DNA from: Clostridiales bacterium
Lineage (GTDB): Bacteria > Bacillota > Clostridia > Oscillospirales > Oscillospiraceae
NCBI GenBank assembly: GCA_021205455.1
Contig: JAJPXL010000001.1
Coordinates: forward strand, 1 to 57,686
Length of the DNA stretch: 57,686 nt
Reading direction: 5' to 3'
The notes under the pieces were generated by a model, which saw nothing but the letters and a program-made list of their open reading frames with translations, had not been told where the DNA came from and did not search any database. Shown in pieces: positions 25,834 to 33,993 of the stretch. Position 1 is the stretch's first letter. Every line of letters begins with the position of its first letter. A program made the position numbers and the translations under genes.

Positions 25834-26805
25834 TTATCCTCCAATTTGGCTCATGCCCTTTTGCTCGGTGATGTCCTCCCGCCGGGCAAAGCAGTGCGCC
25901 CGGGGCTTGGCGAAAATGGCCTGGCGCAGCGCCTCCCGCAGCGCCGCGTCGGAGCCGCCGCCGCGCAAAATCGCCTTCAAATCCGTGCTTGTCTCATAGC
26001 ACAGGCAGGGCTTCAGCAGGCCCGTGCTGGTCAGCCGGACCCGGTTGCACGCGACGCAGAAGGTGTGGCTCACCGCGTCGATGAGCCCGATGCGCCCCAG
26101 CAGGGACGCGCTGGCGTAGTAGTGGGCCGGGCCGTTGCCCCGCCTTTCGGAGACGGGGGCCAGGTCGGGCCAGCGGCCTTGCAGTGTTTCCAGCGCCCAG
26201 TCAGGGGAGAAGCCGGCGGCGGACGCGCCATAGCCGATGGGCATCAGCTCGATGAAGCGCACGTCCACCGGAAGGCGCTGGGCGATGGCGGCCAGCGCAG
26301 GCAGCTCGTCCCGGTTCTCCTCCAGCAGCACCACGTTGACCTTGGTGCGCATCCCATGCGCCACGCACCGCTCCAGCAGCGCCGTCAGTTGGGGCAGCGC
26401 CTGCCCGTGGTAGCCGGTCAGACGGCAATATTTTTCGTTGTCCACGGTGTCCAGACTGATGTTGACCGCGTCCAGTCCGACGGCCACCAGCGCCTCCAGC
26501 TGCTTGCTCAGCAGCAGCCCGTTGGTGGTCATGGTGACCTGCTCCACCCCGGGGAGGGCTTTCAGCCGCCCCACAAAGTCCACACAGCCTTTGCGCACCA
26601 GCGGTTCGCCGCCGGTGACTTTGAACTTCGTCACCCCCAGCGCCACCGCCTGGGCGGCCACCCGCAGCAGCTCCTCATAGGTCAGAATCTCGCTGTGGGG
26701 CGTCAGGGTCACGCCGTCCGGCATACAGTATTGGCACCGCAGGTTGCACCGGTCGGTGACAGAGATGCGCATATAGTCGATGGCGCGTCCGTATTGGTCG
26801 GTCAT
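25834..26805 (-). CDS. moaA: GTP 3',8-cyclase
   Basis: MoaA is the radical-SAM enzyme that starts molybdenum cofactor synthesis from GTP. The 323-residue product has the SAM cluster motif Cys20-x3-Cys24-x2-Cys27 ([10 protein letters not shown]) and the second, C-terminal cluster in [19 protein letters not shown]. The chain ends in Gly-Gly, as needed for activity in this family. It overlaps moaC by four bases. Confidence 0.97.
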   Translation of the reverse strand: MTDQYGRAIDYMRISVTDRCNLRCQYCMPDGVTLTPHSEILTYEELLRVAAQAVALGVTKFKVTGGEPLVRKGCVDFVGRLKALPGVEQVTMTTNGLLLSKQLEALVAVGLDAVNISLDTVDNEKYCRLTGYHGQALPQLTALLERCVAHGMRTKVNVVLLEENRDELPALAAIAQRLPVDVRFIELMPIGYGASAAGFSPDWALETLQGRWPDLAPVSERRGNGPAHYYASASLLGRIGLIDAVSHTFCVACNRVRLTSTGLLKPCLCYETSTDLKAILRGGGSDAALREALRQAIFAKPRAHCFARREDITEQKGMSQIGG

Positions 26806-27293
26806 TTCGTCCCTTCCTCTGCGGCAAAGCGGAAGTCACCGCTCTTGCCGCCGTGTTTTTCCACCAGATGAATTTCGCCCAGAACCATGTGCTTGTCCAC
26901 AGCCTTGCACATATCGTACACCGTCAGCAGCGTCACGGAGACGCCGGTCAGCGCCTCCATCTCCACCCCCGTCACCCCCTGGCAGGAGACGGTGCAGGTG
27001 GCCTCAATGCCGCAGCACTCCGGCAGCAGGCGGAAGGTGACGGCGCTCTTGGTCAGCGCCAGGGAGTGGCACAGGGGAATCAGGTCTGACGTGTGCTTGG
27101 TGGCCATGATGCCGGCCACCTGGGCGACGCCCAGCACGTCGCCCTTCTTCGCCCTGCCGTCCCGGACGGCGGCAAAGCAGGCTTCGCTCATGGTAATGCG
27201 GCCTGTGGCGACGGCGGTGCGGGCGGTCGCCGCCTTTCCGCTGACATCCACCATAATTGCGTTTCCGTTTGCGTCCATATGGGTAAACTCCAT
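26802..27293 (-). CDS. moaC: Cyclic pyranopterin monophosphate synthase
   Basis: MoaC rearranges the MoaA product to cyclic pyranopterin monophosphate. The 163-residue length is normal. [34 protein letters not shown] and LIPLCHSL are family signatures, and [20 protein letters not shown] holds the conserved catalytic stretch. It overlaps moaA by four bases and follows the MoeA-like gene by 28 bases. No moaD, moaE or moeB is present in the window. Confidence 0.97.
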   Translation of the reverse strand: MEFTHMDANGNAIMVDVSGKAATARTAVATGRITMSEACFAAVRDGRAKKGDVLGVAQVAGIMATKHTSDLIPLCHSLALTKSAVTFRLLPECCGIEATCTVSCQGVTGVEMEALTGVSVTLLTVYDMCKAVDKHMVLGEIHLVEKHGGKSGDFRFAAEEGTK

Positions 27294-27321
27294 AGGGGAT
27301 ACTCCTTCTTCTGTGAAACCG

Positions 27322-28347
27322 TCAAACGCCCTTCCCGAAGCCGCAGTTGGGGAAGTGGCACACCTTGCAGTTCAGGCACAATCCGCCGTTGCCCAGCCCA
27401 GCCAGATAGTCCGCCGTGACGGGAACGTCCGCCAGCAGCCAGGGCAGCACCAGGTCGAAGATGGTGCGGTTGGCGTACATCACGCAGCCGGGCAGGCCGC
27501 AAATCGGCCTGCCGTCCGGAGCGTAGGCCATCAGGAACATGGCACCGGGCAGCACCGGCGCGCCGTAGGAGACGACGGTGGCCCCCGTGTTTTTGATGGC
27601 GAGGGGGGTCTTGTCGTCCGGGTCCACGCTCATGCCGCCGGTACACAGCACCAGCTCGCAGCCCTGTGCCAGCATTTGCTCGATGGCGGCGGTGATTTTT
27701 TCGTGGTCGTCGTTCAGAATCTCATGGGCGACCAACTCGCAGCCGTACTCCGCCATCTTCTCCTGAATGACCGGGGTGAAGGTGTCCTGAATCCGGCCAT
27801 AGTAGACCTCATTGCCGGTGGTGACGACGCCGTACTTCTTCGCCTTCAGCGGGCAGAGCCGGAGCAGCGGCGCATCCCCGGCGGCCTGCTGCGCTGCCTC
27901 CATCTTCTCCTTCTCAATGACCAGGGGGATGACTCTGGTGCCGCACAGCTTGTCCCCCTTCTTCACGACGAACCCGGAGGAGCGGGTGGCGATCATCATC
28001 TCGCCCAGGCTGTTGACCGCCCGCAGGTGTTCCAGGTCCACCAGCAGCAGGCCGTCCACATCGGCGATCAGCTCGATTTTGCCCTCCTTCGCCGGGGAGG
28101 CGTGCATATGCTCCCCCTGGCAGATGGCGCGGAGGATGTCGGCGGCCTCGTCCTCATGGAGCATGGTCTCGTCGTTCTCCCAGATGTAAACGTTGTCCTT
28201 GCCCACGCTGAGGAGGACGGGGATGTCCTCCTCGGTGATGATATGTCCCTTGCGGAATACGGCGTCCTTGGTGACGCCCTTGATGATTTGGGTGATGTCG
28301 TGGCAGAGCACCTGCCCGACGGCATCCTCGGTTTTCATCAGCTTCAT
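27322..28347 (-). CDS. MoeA-like molybdopterin-binding protein with C-terminal cysteine cluster
   Basis: The 341-residue product resembles the short MoeA-like proteins found with molybdenum hydroxylases. [14 protein letters not shown] and [18 protein letters not shown] are the molybdopterin-binding core, and [10 protein letters not shown] with [12 protein letters not shown] follows. MoeA inserts molybdate into adenylated molybdopterin. At the C-terminus Cys324, Cys327, Cys330 and Cys335 form a C-x2-C-x2-C-x4-C set not known in ordinary MoeA, perhaps a metal or Fe-S site. AGGAGGG precedes the ATG. Confidence 0.85.
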   Translation of the reverse strand: MKLMKTEDAVGQVLCHDITQIIKGVTKDAVFRKGHIITEEDIPVLLSVGKDNVYIWENDETMLHEDEAADILRAICQGEHMHASPAKEGKIELIADVDGLLLVDLEHLRAVNSLGEMMIATRSSGFVVKKGDKLCGTRVIPLVIEKEKMEAAQQAAGDAPLLRLCPLKAKKYGVVTTGNEVYYGRIQDTFTPVIQEKMAEYGCELVAHEILNDDHEKITAAIEQMLAQGCELVLCTGGMSVDPDDKTPLAIKNTGATVVSYGAPVLPGAMFLMAYAPDGRPICGLPGCVMYANRTIFDLVLPWLLADVPVTADYLAGLGNGGLCLNCKVCHFPNCGFGKGV

Positions 28348-28359
28348 GGTCTTGCCCTC

Positions 28360-29421
28360 CTATGTGCAACTGTATTTCTGTTCCAGATGAATGGTGGCGT
28401 CGTAGCGCCGCTGCCAGGCCGCCAGGGCGTCCGGCGTCGTGCAGCGCAGGCGGGACGCGGCAAAGCGTTCGGAGGCAGCCACCGGCGCTGTGCCGGAAAT
28501 CTGCTTGTCCGCCAGGTAGAGCAGCTCCGCCTCCGGCGACGCGTCCGGCTCCAGGTCGTGATGCTGCCGAATCAGCGCCGCCACCTGGGGATACCCGGCC
28601 TTCGTCAGCAGGGCGGCGCCCTCCCGGGGATGGGTGCGGCCTGCCTCCCGGCAGATGTCGTGCAGGCGGCAGGCGCAGGCCAGCAGGCCGCTGTCCACCT
28701 CTGCGCCGCTGCCCGCCGCCAGACGCAGGGCTTCCCCGGCCACGGCCTCGCCGTGGGCGATGACGGCGGGAGGCGTTTTCGCACGCGCCAACAGTGCGCG
28801 GCATTCCAGAGGCCCCGGATAAGGCCGCGGCTTTTGCCCGACGGACAGCGCCTGAAACCCAGCGCCGTCCCAAACCACTGTGCTGATGCCGCCGCAGGGC
28901 TGGGGCAGGGAAAACAGCTCGTCCAGGTCGAGCCCCAGCAGTGTGGCGAGCCAGGCGCGGGTCAGACCGCTGTGGGTGACCACGGCGCAGTCTCCGCCCG
29001 ATTCGGCGGCGATGTGCTCCATTGCCCCGGCCATCCGTCGGGCGGCGTCGGCAAAGGACTCCCCGCCGGGCGGGGGAACGGTGCTCAGGTGCGAACCCCG
29101 GGCGGCGTACACCTCCGGCCACCGCTGACGAATTTCAGAAAAGGGCAGCCCTTCCCACTCCCCCACGGAGACCTCCCACAGGTCGGGGCAGACGTGAACC
29201 GGCATCCCCCGGTGGGGGAGGCGCTCCGCCGTCTCTGCGCACCGGCGGGCCGGGCTGGTATAAATCGCGGTGATGGGCTTTTCCGCAAGCCAGACGCCCA
29301 GGGCGTCAGCCTGCTCCAGCCCCACCTCATCCAGGGGGAGGTCGGTGCGGCTGATGCAGCGGTGGGCGTCCACCTGCCCTGCCGGTTCCCCATGGCGCAG
29401 GAGATAGAAAGTGCGCGTCAT
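28360..29421 (-). CDS. Histidine phosphatase-HD domain fusion protein
   Basis: The 353-residue protein joins two phosphohydrolase folds. Residues 1-190 are a histidine phosphatase (phosphoglycerate mutase-like): Arg9-His10-Gly11 is the phosphohistidine site, YTSPARRCAETAERL is the second Arg region and VVTHSGLTRA carries the second His. Residues 220-340 form an HD domain, with CRLHDICREAGRTHPREG near 252-270 and IRQHHDLE after it. It lies between the ModE-type gene (ATGA overlap) and the MoeA-like gene. A role in the molybdenum cofactor or a nucleotide by-product is inferred from position only. Confidence 0.85.
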   Translation of the reverse strand: MTRTFYLLRHGEPAGQVDAHRCISRTDLPLDEVGLEQADALGVWLAEKPITAIYTSPARRCAETAERLPHRGMPVHVCPDLWEVSVGEWEGLPFSEIRQRWPEVYAARGSHLSTVPPPGGESFADAARRMAGAMEHIAAESGGDCAVVTHSGLTRAWLATLLGLDLDELFSLPQPCGGISTVVWDGAGFQALSVGQKPRPYPGPLECRALLARAKTPPAVIAHGEAVAGEALRLAAGSGAEVDSGLLACACRLHDICREAGRTHPREGAALLTKAGYPQVAALIRQHHDLEPDASPEAELLYLADKQISGTAPVAASERFAASRLRCTTPDALAAWQRRYDATIHLEQKYSCT

Positions 29422-29804
29422 GGCGTTTTCTCCTGCACTGGGAAGGAGAAGTCCTCCTCAAACTGCCGGGCGGCGTACTGCTGCACAGCCGCCTCAAAGT
29501 CGGTAAACTGCTGCAGCAGCGCTTCTCCCGCTGCCGTCAGGTGGGCACTGCCGCCGCCGGGGCCGCCCTGAGTGCGGTGGACGATTTGCAGATGCAGCTG
29601 CTGCTCGATGCCCCGCAGCATTGCCCGCCCCTTGGAGTAGGAGAGGGTCATCTCCGTGCAGGCGCGGTGGATAGAGCCGTACTGAGCGATGCCCCGCAGC
29701 AGCTCCGCCGTGCCTGGGCCAAACACCAGCTGCCCTCCGACTGCAAGCCGCACTTGAATATTGGGATGGAAAGCGGGGGCGTCGGGGGCAAATGACGAAT
29801 CCAT
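29418..29804 (-). CDS. ModE-type winged-helix regulator without molybdate-binding domain
   Basis: The 128-residue product is the DNA-binding half of ModE. It shows LLRGIAQYGSIHRACTEM as the helix-turn-helix and a GGPGGGSAHLTAAGEALL wing and linker, as in ModE proteins. The C-terminal MOP domains that bind molybdate are missing, so it may sense molybdenum indirectly or bind it in another way. It is the first gene of the ten-gene molybdenum operon and probably controls it. It overlaps the next gene by four bases. Confidence 0.9.
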   Translation of the reverse strand: MDSSFAPDAPAFHPNIQVRLAVGGQLVFGPGTAELLRGIAQYGSIHRACTEMTLSYSKGRAMLRGIEQQLHLQIVHRTQGGPGGGSAHLTAAGEALLQQFTDFEAAVQQYAARQFEEDFSFPVQEKTP

Positions 29805-29873
29805 GTAGACTCCTTTCTGGTGGGGAAGGCATCCTGCCGAACGAATGTTTTTTCAAAAGCACTCCTTAGCCTG

Positions 29874-29901
29874 ATTAAACCACCAAAACGGGAAAAGGCA
29901 A
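29874..29901 (-). promoter_or_regulatory. Probable promoter of the molybdenum cofactor/transport operon
   Basis: On the minus strand TTGCCT (29896-29901) and TTTAAT (29874-29879) are 16 bases apart, about 70 bases upstream of the ModE-type gene. It would drive ten genes down to 21417. Confidence 0.45.
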
Positions 29902-29980
29902 AGTAGCGTGAGCTACAACGCCCGCGCCGCGGGAAAATAGTTTCCGCGGCGCAGAGACGCCTTTCCCTGAAAATTCCCCC

Positions 29981-30008
29981 TTGACAGCGGCGCAAAACAT
30001 GGTAAAAT
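29981..30008 (+). promoter_or_regulatory. Promoter of alaS
   Basis: A perfect TTGACA at 29981-29986 and TAAAAT at 30003-30008 with a 16-base spacer stand just before the T-box leader. Confidence 0.8.
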
Positions 30009-30014
30009 GATAAC

Positions 30015-30240
30015 GATAAACTGGCGTTGACGGAACGAGACGGGGCAGCCTGGCCCAAAGCGAGTGGAGGACGGTGGAAGCTCTATGACCCAGACCCTGT
30101 TCAGCCACTTCGTTTGCCGTCCGGGAAGACCGGAACGCCCCATCCCCGTTACAGGATGAACTGAGCGGTGCGCTTTGCGCATCATCAGGGTGGTACCGTG
30201 GAATTTTTCCGCCCCTGAGTGAATCAGGGGCGTTTTTCTT
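30015..30240 (+). promoter_or_regulatory. T-box leader of alaS
   Basis: The leader has the T-box consensus AGGGTGGTACCGTG at 30187-30200, whose TGG segment pairs with the tRNA acceptor end. A terminator follows at 30210-30240 (CGCCCCTGA / TCAGGGGCG then TTTTTCTTTT). Uncharged alanine tRNA would favour the antiterminator and turn on alaS. A GCT at 30080-30082 is a possible Ala specifier codon, though I could not fold Stem I with certainty. Confidence 0.88.
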
Positions 30241-30285
30241 TTGTACCACAGAATTTGCGTGTAGTTTAGTTGGAGGTTTGCGTTT

Positions 30286-32934
30286 ATGAAACCATTTAGT
30301 GTCAATGAGCTGCGGGAGATGTACCTGCAATTCTTCGAGAGCAAGGGCCACCTGCGGCTGCCCAGCTTTTCCCTGGTGCCGCAGCACGACAAGTCCCTGC
30401 TGCTCATCAATGCGGGTATGTCCCCCATGAAGCCCTGGTTCACCGGGGATGAGATTCCCCCCTGCCGCCGGGTCACCACCTGCCAGAAGTGCATCCGCAC
30501 CGGAGACATTGAGAACATCGGCAAAACTGCCCGCCACGGCACCTATTTTGAGATGCTGGGCAACTTCTCCTTTGGCGACTATTTCAAGAGCGAGGCCATC
30601 CACTGGGCCTGGGAGTTCCTGACCTCCCCGGACTGGGTGGGCATCGACCCGGACCGGCTGTATCCCTCCGTCTACCTGGACGACGATGAGGCGTATCGCA
30701 TCTGGAATGAGGAGATGGGGATTCCCAAGGAGCGCATCTTCAAGTTCGGCAAGGAGGACAACTTCTGGGAGCACGGCTCCGGCCCCTGCGGCCCCTGCTC
30801 GGAAATTTACTATGACCGGGGCGAGGAATACGGCTGCGGCAAGCCGGGCTGCACCGTGGGCTGCGACTGCGACCGCTATATGGAGGTCTGGAACATCGTC
30901 TTCTCCCAGTTCGACAACGACGGCCACGACAACTATACCGAGCTGAAGCAGAAGAATATCGACACCGGCATGGGCCTGGAGCGTCTGGCCGTGGTCTGCC
31001 AGGGGGTGAACAGCCTGTTCGACACGGACACGGTCATGCACATCACCAACAAGGTGTCTGAAATCACCGGCGCCCACTATGGCGAGAGCGAGAAGAAGGA
31101 CGTCTCCCTCCGCATCATCACCGACCATATCCGCTCCGCCACCATGATGATCTCCGACGGCGTCCTGCCCAGCAACGAGGGCCGGGGCTATGTCCTCCGC
31201 CGCCTGCTGCGTCGGGCCGCCCGCCATGGCCGGCTGCTGGGGGTGACGAAGCCCTTCCTGTATGAGGTCTGCGACATGGTCATCGAGGTCAACAAGTGCG
31301 AATACACCGACCTGGTCTCCCGCCGGGACTACATTGTCCGCATCATCAAGATGGAGGAGGAGAGCTTTGGCCGCACCATCGACTCCGGCCTGAAAATTTT
31401 CGCGGAGATGCTGAGCGCCCACAAGGCCAAGGGAGAGACGGTGTTCTCCGGCGCGGACGCCTTCAAGCTGTATGACACCTACGGGTTCCCCATTGACCTG
31501 ACCATTGAGATGTGCGAGGACGAGGGCATGACTGTGGACGAAACGGCCTTTGCCGCCGAGATGGAGGCCCAGAAGGTGCGGGCCAGGGAGGCCCGGAAGG
31601 CTCTGGGCGACCTGGGCTGGGAGCGCATCGACCTGGGCGACATCGACAAGAACCCCACCACCTTCCTGGGCTATACCGACAGCGCCGACACCGCCAGGGT
31701 GCTGGCCATCGTGGAGGACGATGAGGTGGCCGGTACCATCCGGGAGGGCCAGGAGGGCATCCTGGTGCTGGATCAGACCCCGTTCTATGCGGAGATGGGC
31801 GGCCAGGTCGGCGACCAGGGCGTCATCACCCGGGGCGAGGCCTCCTTCGTGGTCACGGACACCAAGAAGACCAAGGCAGGCAAATACCTTCACTATGGCA
31901 GAATGACCGCCGGGGCCATCAGCGTGGACGATGAGGTGGTGGCCACCATTGACACGGACCGCCGGGCCGCCATCAGCCGCGCCCACTCCGCCACCCACCT
32001 GATGCAGGCCGCTTTGCAGCAGGTGCTGGGCGACCATGTGCAGCAGGCAGGCTCCCTGGTGGAGCCGGACTACCTCCGCTTTGACTTCACCCACTTCTCC
32101 GCTATCACGCCGGAGGAGCTGGTACAGATCGAATCCATCGTCAACGACGCGATTCTGGCGGATATGCCCATCGTGACGAAGGAAATGCCCATCGAGGAGG
32201 CCAAAAAGCTGGGGGCCATGGCGCTGTTCTCCGAGAAGTACGGCGACATCGTCCGGGTGGTCAATATGGGCGACGGCTACTCCATCGAGTTCTGCGGCGG
32301 CACCCACCTGAGCAATACGGCGAAAATCGGCTCCTTCCACATCACCAGCGAAGGCTCCATCGCCTCCGGCGTCCGCCGCATTGAGGCCACGGTGGGCAAG
32401 CGGAATATCGACAAGCTGCTGGAGCTGGTGCGGGAGTTCACGGACGCCGCCGCCCAGTTCAAGGTCAAGCCTGACGAGCTGAGCCAGCGCATTGACGCCC
32501 AGCTCAGCGAGATGCGGGAGCTGAGGAAGCAAATCGACCAGTATAAGGATAAGGAGGCGCTGGGCGAGGCCCGGAGCTTCCTGGCTGCCGCCAAGGATGT
32601 GGGCAGCGTGAAGGTGCTGACCGCCAACCTGGGGGCCGTCGAAGTGTCCAACCTGCGCAAGATGGGCGACTTCCTGCGGGACAGGCAGTCCAACGTGGTG
32701 GCGGTGCTGACCGCCGTGAACGGGGAGAAGATCTCCTTCCTGTGCGTCTGCGGCAAGGACGCGGTAAAAGTCGGCATCAAAGCGGACGATGTCATTAAGA
32801 CCGTGACCAAAATCTGCGGCGGCAGCGGCGGCGGCAAGCCGGATTCCGCCATGGGCGGCGGCAAGGATAAGCTGAAAATCGACGATGCCCTGGCCGCGGT
32901 GGACGATTTCGTGTCGGAAAAGCTGGGGCTGTAA
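30286..32934 (+). CDS. alaS: Alanine-tRNA ligase
   Basis: AlaRS charges tRNA-Ala and edits mischarged Ser and Gly. The 882-residue length is normal. The class II core is seen in LLINAGMSPMKPWF and YFEMLGNFSFGDYFK, the editing domain in HSATHLMQAAL and FCGGTHLSN (zinc-binding His and Cys), and a C-terminal C-Ala domain with a Gly-rich GGSGGG stretch closes the chain. Expression is under T-box control from the promoter at 29981. A HIT gene follows after 40 bases without a terminator between. Confidence 0.98.
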   Translation: MKPFSVNELREMYLQFFESKGHLRLPSFSLVPQHDKSLLLINAGMSPMKPWFTGDEIPPCRRVTTCQKCIRTGDIENIGKTARHGTYFEMLGNFSFGDYFKSEAIHWAWEFLTSPDWVGIDPDRLYPSVYLDDDEAYRIWNEEMGIPKERIFKFGKEDNFWEHGSGPCGPCSEIYYDRGEEYGCGKPGCTVGCDCDRYMEVWNIVFSQFDNDGHDNYTELKQKNIDTGMGLERLAVVCQGVNSLFDTDTVMHITNKVSEITGAHYGESEKKDVSLRIITDHIRSATMMISDGVLPSNEGRGYVLRRLLRRAARHGRLLGVTKPFLYEVCDMVIEVNKCEYTDLVSRRDYIVRIIKMEEESFGRTIDSGLKIFAEMLSAHKAKGETVFSGADAFKLYDTYGFPIDLTIEMCEDEGMTVDETAFAAEMEAQKVRAREARKALGDLGWERIDLGDIDKNPTTFLGYTDSADTARVLAIVEDDEVAGTIREGQEGILVLDQTPFYAEMGGQVGDQGVITRGEASFVVTDTKKTKAGKYLHYGRMTAGAISVDDEVVATIDTDRRAAISRAHSATHLMQAALQQVLGDHVQQAGSLVEPDYLRFDFTHFSAITPEELVQIESIVNDAILADMPIVTKEMPIEEAKKLGAMALFSEKYGDIVRVVNMGDGYSIEFCGGTHLSNTAKIGSFHITSEGSIASGVRRIEATVGKRNIDKLLELVREFTDAAAQFKVKPDELSQRIDAQLSEMRELRKQIDQYKDKEALGEARSFLAAAKDVGSVKVLTANLGAVEVSNLRKMGDFLRDRQSNVVAVLTAVNGEKISFLCVCGKDAVKVGIKADDVIKTVTKICGGSGGGKPDSAMGGGKDKLKIDDALAAVDDFVSEKLGL

Positions 32935-32974
32935 GCCCCGGCAGAAATGCAGCATGATAGAAAGGAGCAGTAAG

Positions 32975-33310
32975 ATGGATTGTCTGTTTTGTGCCATCGC
33001 CAACGGCGAAATTCCCTCCAACAAGGTGTATGAGGATGACCAGTGCCTGGCCTTCTACGACCTGGACCCCCAGGCCCCGGTACACTTCCTGGTGATTCCA
33101 AAGACGCACATCGAGTCCGTCGGCGCAATCACGCCGGAGAACTCCGCAGTGGTGGCCCACTGTTTTGAAGTGATTGCCCAGTGCGCCAAACAGCTGGGCT
33201 TCACCGACTTCCGGGTGGTGTCCAACTGCGGTGAGCAGGCAGGGCAGAGCGTAAAGCATCTGCACTTCCACGTCCTGGCCGGACGGGATATGACCTGGCC
33301 TCCGGGCTGA
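32975..33310 (+). CDS. HIT-family nucleotide hydrolase/transferase
   Basis: The 111-residue protein has the HIT signature HLHFHVLAG, with the catalytic His triad, near residue 98, and the N-terminal zinc-like CLFCAIANGEIP of the HINT/Hit branch. It likely hydrolyses purine nucleoside phosphoramidates or adenylated side products of tRNA synthetases. AAAGGAG precedes the ATG at 32975. It lies behind alaS in the same transcript and ends at a strong terminator; linkage to alaS is common in Clostridia. Confidence 0.93.
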   Translation: MDCLFCAIANGEIPSNKVYEDDQCLAFYDLDPQAPVHFLVIPKTHIESVGAITPENSAVVAHCFEVIAQCAKQLGFTDFRVVSNCGEQAGQSVKHLHFHVLAGRDMTWPPG

Positions 33311-33320
33311 GAAACGATTA

Positions 33321-33357
33321 CGGCGATATGCCCCTCACGGGCATATCGCCGTTTTTT
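33321..33357 (+). terminator. Terminator of the alaS-HIT transcript
   Basis: A perfect 13-bp stem (CGGCGATATGCCC / GGGCATATCGCCG) with a 5-base loop is followed by TTTTTT. Confidence 0.92.
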
Positions 33358-33391
33358 GTTCCCGTAAATCGAAAAAGGCCCCCAGAAGGAA

Positions 33392-33670
33392 TTGCTCGAA
33401 ACGATTCTGGGGCAAATACGCTTGTTTTGTCCTGGGAAAACCATCGCCTCCCTGAATCAGCTACAGACTCGTTATTTAGACGACGGCTATCGCCTGTATG
33501 ATTATATTGAGGGGAACATCCTGCAGACCAGAAAACTCAACCGGGAAATCAACAGAACTTACCCCGTGACGGAGACGGTGAACGGAAAGACGGAGTATTT
33601 TCTCCCGGTGGAGAAGTTTGCCACGCTGCTGAAGCAGCGCTATGCCGGGCAGGCGCCTCTGCGGCGATAA
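33392..33670 (+). CDS. Possible small gene or remnant, unknown
   Basis: A reading frame open from 33368 to 33670 has amino-acid composition and codon use like real genes (a soluble, charged chain with LYDYIEGNILQTRKLNREIN and a GKTEYFLPVEKF segment). No good start exists: the TTG at 33392 is only two bases after AGAAGG, and no ATG with a ribosome site is found. It begins right after the terminator of the preceding unit. It could be the 3' remnant of a lost gene, or a small gene with a weak start. No family recognised. Confidence 0.3.
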   Translation: MLETILGQIRLFCPGKTIASLNQLQTRYLDDGYRLYDYIEGNILQTRKLNREINRTYPVTETVNGKTEYFLPVEKFATLLKQRYAGQAPLRR

Positions 33671-33684
33671 AGGCAAGAAAACCG

Positions 33685-33712
33685 TTGACAAACCGGAAGG
33701 TTGTGCTATAAT
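33685..33712 (+). promoter_or_regulatory. Promoter of thrS
   Basis: Consensus TTGACA (33685-33690) and TATAAT (33707-33712) with a 16-base spacer start the thrS leader. Confidence 0.85.
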
Positions 33713-33719
33713 AACTACA

Positions 33720-33968
33720 ATATGAAAAGGCGAAGATGGAGAAGGGGAAGCATCCCTTCCGCACACCAGAGAGAGGCCGTGACGCGCTGAGAGCGGCCTT
33801 TGCGGAACCGTTTCCTTACCACTCCGGAGCTGCGCACGAACGGGCGGGAGGCCGTCCGGTAAGTGCCGCCGACGGCTGCCGCGTTAGGGCAGATAATGAG
33901 TGAAACATCAAGGTGGAACCGTGCATTTGCACCCTTGGGCGGCGTATGGCCGCTCAGGGGTGTTTTTT
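33720..33968 (+). promoter_or_regulatory. T-box leader of thrS
   Basis: AAGGTGGAACCGTG at 33910-33923 is the T-box core. The terminator stem at 33930-33962 (14 bp with two wobble pairs) is followed by TTTTTT. GAGAG near 33789 fits the Stem I distal region. ACC followed by A at 33818-33820, in a setting like that of the tyrS leader (codon-A-C-rich-GAGCTGC), is the likely Thr specifier. Uncharged tRNA-Thr would switch the gene on. Confidence 0.9.
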
Positions 33969-33993
33969 CATTGCGGAAAGGAGCAAACGAACC

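Noticed and set aside
29875-33024. A very long open frame antisense to alaS (over 1,000 codons), with similar long antisense frames opposite the hydroxylase large subunit, thrS, tyrS and dxs
   Set aside because: They result from strong G/C bias at third codon positions. They lack ribosome sites and known motifs, and each covers a clearly identified gene on the other strand.
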